This document shows, piece by piece, positions 59,172 through 64,000 of a stretch of 64,000 nucleotides of DNA; within the stretch, counting starts at the first letter, position 1, and the number at the start of each line of letters is the position of its first letter. The DNA is taken from NCBI GenBank assembly GCA_964525935.1, contig CAZGJZ010000004.1:248001-312000 (forward strand). Direction: 5' to 3'. The notes under the pieces were generated by a model. It saw only the letters and a list, made by a program, of their open reading frames with translations, was not told the DNA's origin and did not search any database. A program made the translations under genes and the position numbers. The stretch comes from UBA2377 sp964525935 (GTDB lineage: Bacteria; Verrucomicrobiota; Verrucomicrobiia; Opitutales; Opitutaceae).

Positions 59172-61031
59172 TTAGGCGGGTTTGATCACGGTGCGGATCG
59201 TGGCGGTGCGGATGTCGCCCTTGCAGCGCAACGCGAGGCGGAGCGGGTGCGGCGGCTGGTCGATCGTATCGGACAAGGTTTCCAGCGTGGCACCTTCGCA
59301 CGTGACGGCCGCGGTGAGCGCGGCCTGGTCGTCGTGGATGCGGATGCTGGCGCCGTTGACCGTGAACTTGCCGAGGGTGATGAGCGCGGTCTCGAACGCG
59401 GCGGGCTCGGAGAATTCCACGTGGTCGGTGATCGTGAGCGAACCGGTGCCGCGGCGGTCGTAGAGGAACTCGCGCTCGAGTTTGCGGAGCACCGGCACGT
59501 CGTAGGCGCCGCGCAGGTCAAACACGAGGCGGTCGGTGTCGTCGGTGAATTCCTTGGTGAGCACGCGGGCGCGGAAGCCGGCGCCGGGCTGCTGCAACTG
59601 GCCGGCGACGCGCGGGACGGGATGGCCGTAGGAGTTGAGCAGCTGGCTGTCGTAGCGCTTTTCGCTGAAGGTGCGGTAGCTGTAGACCTCGGGGCCCGGA
59701 TCGAGGATGAGGACGCGACCGTCGAGGACGACGGTGAACGTGCCGAGATCGTTGTGATTGTGATTCACGCCGTTGTGGCCGCCGAGGAACGTCGCGGAGA
59801 AGCGGCGCGTGGTGGCGGGCGCGGGGCGGCAGATGAGGAGCGCGGGTTGCTCAAACCACTCGCGCAGGCCGGGCGTGTAGGCGAGGCGTTGCGGGTGGAA
59901 CGGGTCGCGCGTGCGGAACATCCAGAGCAGCGGCTCGGGTATCATCTGGATCGTCATGCCGGCATAGGGATCGATCGTGGCGGGCACGGGTTCGAGCGGC
60001 TGCGTGACGGTGCCGACACGGTTGTCGATCCAGAGGCGGACCCAATCGGTGGGCTTCACGTTGAGCGCGCAGTCGGCGAACGTGGGATAAACGCCGGGCT
60101 GGATCTCGGCGTGATCCGGGAAACGGGCGGCGAGCGCCATCTTGGGTTCATCGAGCAGATCGATGACGCCGCGGGTCGCGAGGCGGAGCAGCTCGGAGAT
60201 CGAAATGTAGTGAACGAAGCCGTAGCTCCAATAGCTCACGCCCTCGGTGCAGAAGCCTTCGTCGGTGTAGTCGTCGCGGAAACGCTTCACCTGTGCTTCG
60301 CAAAACGCGAGCCACCAGGCGCGCTCGGTCGCATTGTCGAGAATGGCGCAGGCGGTCTGGGCGATGCAGGAGAGGAGGACGGAGTTCCAGTTGTGTTTGA
60401 CGCGAATCCACCAGTTGAGGTCGCGGCCGGTCTCGATGCGCTTGCGGGTGGGGGCGAGCACGCGGCGGTTGATTTCCTCGCGGAGGAGCGCGCGGGTGGC
60501 GGCGGGCAGGCGGTCGCGGAGAATGAAATCGGTGAACGCAAAGGTTTCGGCGAAGTGCACGACGCCGAGGTCGGGCTCGACGGTCTTCAGGTCGTAGTTG
60601 AGGCGCTTCAGGTCGTTGCCGGGGTGAATCCAGCTGTTGAGCTTGGCGAGCTCGGCGGCGTCGGAGCAGATCGGCTGGATGAATTCGCCCTGGTTGTAGA
60701 TCGCCTCGGCGAGGAGAAACGCGCACTGGCGGCGGCGCACCAGGGGCATGACCTGGTTGACCTTGGTGACGTCCTCGCGCTCGAGGGAATCGAGGTAGGT
60801 GGCGTTGTTGTATTCGGGGAAAGGCTGGGTGGCGAATTCGCGCGCATCACGCAGCACGCGCTGGCCGAGCGGGTGGTTTTGCCAGCGGCTCCAGGCGGCG
60901 CGATCATCGGCGGTGGGCGCGATGGCGAAGCGGTCCTGGGGCAACAGCGCCTGGAGGGCGCGCACCCGGTCGGAGTTAGGGACGTAGGTTTCACCTGCGG
61001 GCAGGTCGAAGTTAAAATCGTAGGCACCCAT
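59172..61031 (-). CDS. heparinase II/III-like protein, paralogue B
   Basis: This 619-residue protein is colinear with paralogue A. MGAYDFNFDLPAGETYVPNS is the same start, and DLKTVEPDLGVVHFAETFAF, WWIRVKHNWNSVLLSCIAQTA, NGVNHNHNDLGTFTVVLDG and LNSYGHPVPRVAGQLQ align throughout. The open frame continues 78 codons upstream through the divergent promoter region, but homology fixes the start at 61031. Again no signal peptide is present. It lies next to a palindromic operator candidate and diverges from a TPR/solute-binding gene pair, consistent with a regulated polysaccharide-use locus. Confidence 0.88.
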   Translation of the reverse strand: MGAYDFNFDLPAGETYVPNSDRVRALQALLPQDRFAIAPTADDRAAWSRWQNHPLGQRVLRDAREFATQPFPEYNNATYLDSLEREDVTKVNQVMPLVRRRQCAFLLAEAIYNQGEFIQPICSDAAELAKLNSWIHPGNDLKRLNYDLKTVEPDLGVVHFAETFAFTDFILRDRLPAATRALLREEINRRVLAPTRKRIETGRDLNWWIRVKHNWNSVLLSCIAQTACAILDNATERAWWLAFCEAQVKRFRDDYTDEGFCTEGVSYWSYGFVHYISISELLRLATRGVIDLLDEPKMALAARFPDHAEIQPGVYPTFADCALNVKPTDWVRLWIDNRVGTVTQPLEPVPATIDPYAGMTIQMIPEPLLWMFRTRDPFHPQRLAYTPGLREWFEQPALLICRPAPATTRRFSATFLGGHNGVNHNHNDLGTFTVVLDGRVLILDPGPEVYSYRTFSEKRYDSQLLNSYGHPVPRVAGQLQQPGAGFRARVLTKEFTDDTDRLVFDLRGAYDVPVLRKLEREFLYDRRGTGSLTITDHVEFSEPAAFETALITLGKFTVNGASIRIHDDQAALTAAVTCEGATLETLSDTIDQPPHPLRLALRCKGDIRTATIRTVIKPA

Positions 61032-61087
61032 GGGAGGGCGCGCAGCATCATGGCTCGCGTCCTGCTTGGCAAGCGCGCTGCGGACGG

Positions 61088-61107
61088 GAGTAACCAATCG
61101 GTTACTC
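61088..61107. promoter_or_regulatory. palindromic operator candidate
   Basis: GAGTAACCAATCGGTTACTC has exact eight-base arms around AATC. It lies in the 100-base divergent region between the heparinase-like gene (start 61031) and the TPR gene (start 61132). The TAACC/GGTTA half-sites are of the kind bound by LacI- or similar dimeric regulators, but no regulator gene is present in the window. Confidence 0.5.
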
Positions 61108-61131
61108 TCGTTCGTCTTCCCACTGTCACCC

Positions 61132-62085
61132 ATGAACGAGTATTTATCCAGGAACGCGCCCGACGCGTTGACTTTGATCCGGCCCACCGGCACCAGTGGG
61201 CCCCGCGTGAATCCGCCTCCGTCGCAATCCCGATTAATCCGTCCCTGGGCCCTGGTCCGCGGCACGTTGCTGGGCGGGTGGCTCGCGTTCGGCGGGCTGG
61301 CCGCGGGGGTGTCGTTACCGGCGGCGTCCTCGCCGGAAAAACCGGCGCTGTCGGCCGATGCCGGCTGGGAACTGCTGGCGGGCTATCTGTTTCGCGACGC
61401 GTATGAGATGTTTGAGCGCCTGCCGGCCAAAGGTGACCGCGAGCGGGCACTGGGCGAGGCGGCGAGCTTGTTGAACCATCCGCCGGTCACGCCGGGCAAG
61501 GTCGAGCAGGCCGAGGCGCAGTTGCGGCAACTGGTCGCCGACGGTGCGACGGACGACACGGCGCTCTACGCGCGCTATTTGCTGGCGCGCATCGCGCACA
61601 ACCACCGCCCGGCCGAGGTGGCGGAAATCGAGACCGCCTACCGCGCGGTGATTGCGGCGGCCCCGGCGCACCCGATCGCGCAGGTGGCCGCGGGAAAGCT
61701 GGCGCTCGTATTCCTTTACCAGCGGCCCGACCTCACGGTGACCGAGCGGTTGACGGCGGCCACGGCCCTCGAGCCGGTGGCCACGGCGGCGCAACTGCCC
61801 GAGGCGGCCTGCGCCTACTACCGGGCGATCGCGGGAGCGGCGCTGTATTACAACGTGCTCAACGCGCAGGTGCTGCACTGGCTGCTGCGCGCGGACGAGA
61901 TCGGCACAGTGGACATGATGGCGGCGTCGGGCCTGCGCATCCAGATCGCGGAGACGGCGCGGGCGCTGGACCGCCGCGACGTGGCGCTCACTTATTACCA
62001 GCGGTTCCTCGACAACATCCTGCCGACGGACGGACGTTACCGGACGGCCAGGGAGCGGATGGTGGAATTGGAGGCAATGCCATGA
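61132..62085 (+). CDS. membrane-anchored TPR-like protein
   Basis: This 317-residue protein has a polar N-terminus of about 37 residues, a hydrophobic stretch (ALVRGTLLGGWLAFGGLAAGVSL, about 40-62) and helical repeats. The repeats include AQLRQLVADGATDDTALYARYLLARIAH, IETAYRAVIAAAPAHPIAQVAAGKLAL and ARALDRRDVALTYYQRFLDNILP, which fit tetratricopeptide-like units. The frame is open further upstream but crosses the operator region, so I start at 61132. Its stop overlaps the sugar-binding-protein start (ATGA). Tight coupling suggests the two proteins work together at the periplasmic face. Function unknown. Confidence 0.75.
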   Translation: MNEYLSRNAPDALTLIRPTGTSGPRVNPPPSQSRLIRPWALVRGTLLGGWLAFGGLAAGVSLPAASSPEKPALSADAGWELLAGYLFRDAYEMFERLPAKGDRERALGEAASLLNHPPVTPGKVEQAEAQLRQLVADGATDDTALYARYLLARIAHNHRPAEVAEIETAYRAVIAAAPAHPIAQVAAGKLALVFLYQRPDLTVTERLTAATALEPVATAAQLPEAACAYYRAIAGAALYYNVLNAQVLHWLLRADEIGTVDMMAASGLRIQIAETARALDRRDVALTYYQRFLDNILPTDGRYRTARERMVELEAMP

Positions 62086-63692
62086 AGCGCATGCGCCCCA
62101 TGACCCTGCTCGCAGTGGCGCTGCTGGCGGGACTATTCACCTACTCGGCGGTGCGGCTGTTTCGCAGCAAGGCCGCGGCGGTCGTGGCGCCGGGCACGGA
62201 AGTGATCCGGCTGGCGCACTGGCAGCTGGAGCCAGGCGTGCGCGAGGCGATCAACGCCATCGCGGCCGACTACATGAAGCTGCACCCGAAGGTGCGCGTG
62301 GAGCAAATGGACATCCCCGGCCGCACGTGGAAGCAGTGGCTGCGCACGCGGCTCATTGGCGGCACGGCGCCGGATCTCATCGAGCTGGCGTCGTATGAAA
62401 ACCCCGACGACATGCTCGCGCGCTATTTCATCCCGATCACGGCGGAACTCGAGCAGCCCAATCCCTACAACGCGGATGAACCGGACCTGAAGGACGTGCC
62501 GTGGCGCAAAACCTATGCGGCGGAACTCGTGCAGACCGACATCGTGCACTATTACAACGCCAACCTGCTCGAATACTATGGCGCGCCGAGCACGATGGTG
62601 ACCGTCCGGGTGTTTTATAACCGCAACCTGATCAAGGCGGCGCTGGGCGAGGATCGCGTGCCGCAGACCTTCGATGACTTCGTCGCGTTGTGCGAGGCGC
62701 TGGACCGCTATGCGAAGCGGACCGGGGAATCAATCACGCCACTCGCGGGCTCGGGTTTTAACATCACCCGCGTGACCGACGCGCTGTTCAGCGCTGCGAC
62801 GCAGAAGGTGGCGCTGGAGCTCGACTACAATCGCGACCTGGAAATGACCGTGCACGAGGCGCTGATCTGCTACGCGCGCGGCGGGTGGTCGCTGCACACG
62901 CCGGCGGTGCGCGCGGGCCTGCACACGGTCGAGGCCTTCGGCCGTTACATGCCGCCGGGCTGGGCGCAGCTCGGCCGCGAGGACTCGATGCTGCAATTCC
63001 TGCAAGGGCGCGCGGCGATGATCGTGACCGGCACGTGGGACGCGGGCGGGATCCTGCAGCAGGCGGGTTTTCCGACGGGCGCATTCAAGCTGCCGGAGTT
63101 TTCGCGCGACGATCCGAAATACGGGCGCTGGACGCTTGGCCGGACGACGGAGGCGAGCACGTTTGCGGCGATGCCGTTTGGCCTCACGCGCGATTCGAAA
63201 TATCCCGAACGGGCGCTCGATTTTCTGCGTTACCTGACGAGCCGGAAGGGTAACACAAAGTTTGCGCAGATTTCCAAATGGCTGCCCGTCATCAAGGGCG
63301 TGGCGGTGCCGCCGGAGGCCGAGGCGTTCCGGCCGCTGACGGACGGCTACATCGGCGGGATCAACATCCGCGGCTACGCCACGCGCGCACACGAGCTGCT
63401 GATGCAGCACCTGCACCTGTTGAGTGGCAAACAGGCGAACGTGGATGCCTTCATCGCCGAGGCCGCGCCGCTCTACAGCCAGGCTTACCGCGAGGAAATC
63501 CTGCGGCAGACAAAGATGCATCTCGTGACCATCCGGCAAAAGGACTCCGTGCTGGCGGGCGTGTATCAGCGGGAGAAGGCCGCGCCGCTGGCGCGCACGA
63601 AGTTTGACCGGCTGGTGGCCAACCAGCTCGAGGTGGAGATCAAGCGCTTGCAGGGGCTGCAGGCGTTGAAGAGTTACCAGCCGGCGGATTAA
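62082..63692 (+). CDS. ABC-type sugar extracellular solute-binding protein, membrane-anchored
   Basis: This 536-residue protein has the family 1 solute-binding fold: VIRLAHWQLEPGVREAINAIAADYMKLHPKVRVEQM (first lobe), NPDDMLARYFIPI, VRVFYNRNLIKAALGE near residue 180 and GRAAMIVTGTWDAGGILQQA near residue 310. The N-terminus is an uncleaved-looking hydrophobic span (MTLLAVALLAGLFTYSAVRLF) without a lipobox cysteine, so it may stay anchored in the inner membrane. A coiled C-terminus is added to the usual fold. No permease or ATPase gene is seen downstream in the window. The overlap with the TPR gene implies joint expression. Confidence 0.88.
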   Translation: MKRMRPMTLLAVALLAGLFTYSAVRLFRSKAAAVVAPGTEVIRLAHWQLEPGVREAINAIAADYMKLHPKVRVEQMDIPGRTWKQWLRTRLIGGTAPDLIELASYENPDDMLARYFIPITAELEQPNPYNADEPDLKDVPWRKTYAAELVQTDIVHYYNANLLEYYGAPSTMVTVRVFYNRNLIKAALGEDRVPQTFDDFVALCEALDRYAKRTGESITPLAGSGFNITRVTDALFSAATQKVALELDYNRDLEMTVHEALICYARGGWSLHTPAVRAGLHTVEAFGRYMPPGWAQLGREDSMLQFLQGRAAMIVTGTWDAGGILQQAGFPTGAFKLPEFSRDDPKYGRWTLGRTTEASTFAAMPFGLTRDSKYPERALDFLRYLTSRKGNTKFAQISKWLPVIKGVAVPPEAEAFRPLTDGYIGGINIRGYATRAHELLMQHLHLLSGKQANVDAFIAEAAPLYSQAYREEILRQTKMHLVTIRQKDSVLAGVYQREKAAPLARTKFDRLVANQLEVEIKRLQGLQALKSYQPAD

Positions 63693-63778
63693 AGCGTCCG
63701 TGGCGGCGAAGCACCGCGAATTTTCAGTTTCATCCTGCAACAGCTAACCTGAATCCTGAACCCGGAAGGCAAATCCCC

Positions 63779-64000
63779 ATGAACGCATCCCTTACCCTGA
63801 ATCGGCGGCAATGGCTAAGATCGACGGGTGCAGCGGTGGCAGGGCTCACGCTGGCGTCGCGGGTGAATTTGAAGGCGCAAGGCGCGGAGGCCCCGGTGGC
63901 GGTGCGCCCGGAGGGACCGGTGCAGCTTTCGCTGAACGAAAATCCGTTTGGTCCGTCGCCGCTCGCGGTGGCTGCGATGCAGGCGGAGCTGACGCGGGCG
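63779..64000 (+). CDS. Tat-exported class I/II aminotransferase, 3' part outside window
   Basis: Only 74 codons are visible. The start MNASLTLNRRQWLRSTGAAVAGLTLA is a twin-arginine signal peptide. It is followed by QLSLNENPFGPSPLAVAAM, the N-terminal motif of histidinol-phosphate-aminotransferase-like PLP enzymes. Such a fusion of Tat signal and aminotransferase occurs in Verrucomicrobia and Bacteroidetes, though its physiological substrate is unclear. It follows the sugar-binding-protein gene by about 85 bases. The lysine-containing PLP site lies beyond the window. Confidence 0.8.
   Translation, partial: MNASLTLNRRQWLRSTGAAVAGLTLASRVNLKAQGAEAPVAVRPEGPVQLSLNENPFGPSPLAVAAMQAELTRA

Noticed and set aside
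58617..61406. 929-codon plus-strand open frame
   Set aside because: Antisense to the heparinase-like paralogues, with the same shadow-type composition; the opposite strand has clear homology.

Overview
The window is G+C-rich and almost fully coding. It suggests a Gram-negative bacterium of the Verrucomicrobiota, most likely an Opitutaceae-like lineage. The reasons are the two TonB-dependent receptors whose mature ends carry a VVLSSFEV segment, the FecI/FecR signalling set, the Wza/LptF-type outer-membrane export genes, a short EF-Ts, paired heparinase II/III-like proteins and repeated PhyH-type oxygenases. This is inference from protein style; no 16S gene is present.

Layout. (1) Positions 40-12469, minus strand: a long exopolysaccharide operon. 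It is led by an UpxY/RfaH-like antiterminator, then an outer-membrane barrel, a Wza-like exporter, a Wzc-like tyrosine kinase, a Wzy/WaaL-like membrane protein, a Wzm/Wzt ABC exporter and four glycosyltransferases, most joined by 4-base stop/start overlaps. Divergent from it (12684-14585, plus) are the initiating sugar-phosphate transferase and a receiver-domain protein that has lost its phospho-acceptor aspartate. A near-perfect palindrome lies between the two transcription units. (2) 14586-16470: a small variable spot with an ECF sigma factor, the remnant of an XRE regulator and an initiator tRNA. (3) 16473-26469: core genes (rpsB-tsf, tRNA-Ser, ppk1), an aldehyde dehydrogenase/PhyH/nucleoside hydrolase operon and an M3 oligopeptidase. 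(4) 26660-34631: a FecI-FecR pair followed by two tandem siderophore-type TonB receptors that share their upstream sequence and an exact 71-base block, then a second ECF sigma factor with its own promoter and a membrane partner. (5) 34628-41612: a GH43/32-type propeller enzyme, an ATPase-only Hsp70, HtpG and two unknowns.

(6) 41658-50004: a branched-chain amino-acid (Liv) ABC system with one LivHMGF set and four tandem substrate-binding proteins. A small S23/four-helix-bundle gene with terminal inverted repeats is inserted between the transporter core and the binding-protein array, and it carries a -1 frameshift at a T TTA AAA heptamer. (7) 50211-57170: LptF/G permease, DgkA, two further Fe/2OG-type oxygenases, an M14 carboxypeptidase, an SMR efflux protein and a POT peptide transporter. 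(8) 57237-64000: two 619-residue heparinase-like paralogues on the minus strand, a palindromic operator candidate, then a divergent TPR protein, a membrane-anchored sugar-binding protein and the start of a Tat-exported aminotransferase.

Together the genes describe a surface-polysaccharide-producing bacterium that takes up peptides and amino acids (M3, M14, POT, Liv with four binding proteins), iron complexes (TonB receptors) and polysaccharide fragments (heparinase-like enzymes, GH43-like enzyme, sugar-binding protein). The observations most worth following are the degenerate receiver protein beside the initiating transferase, the four-receptor Liv array with its frameshifted insert, the hybrid ABC/Wzc export operon, and the duplicated TonB receptor/leader module.
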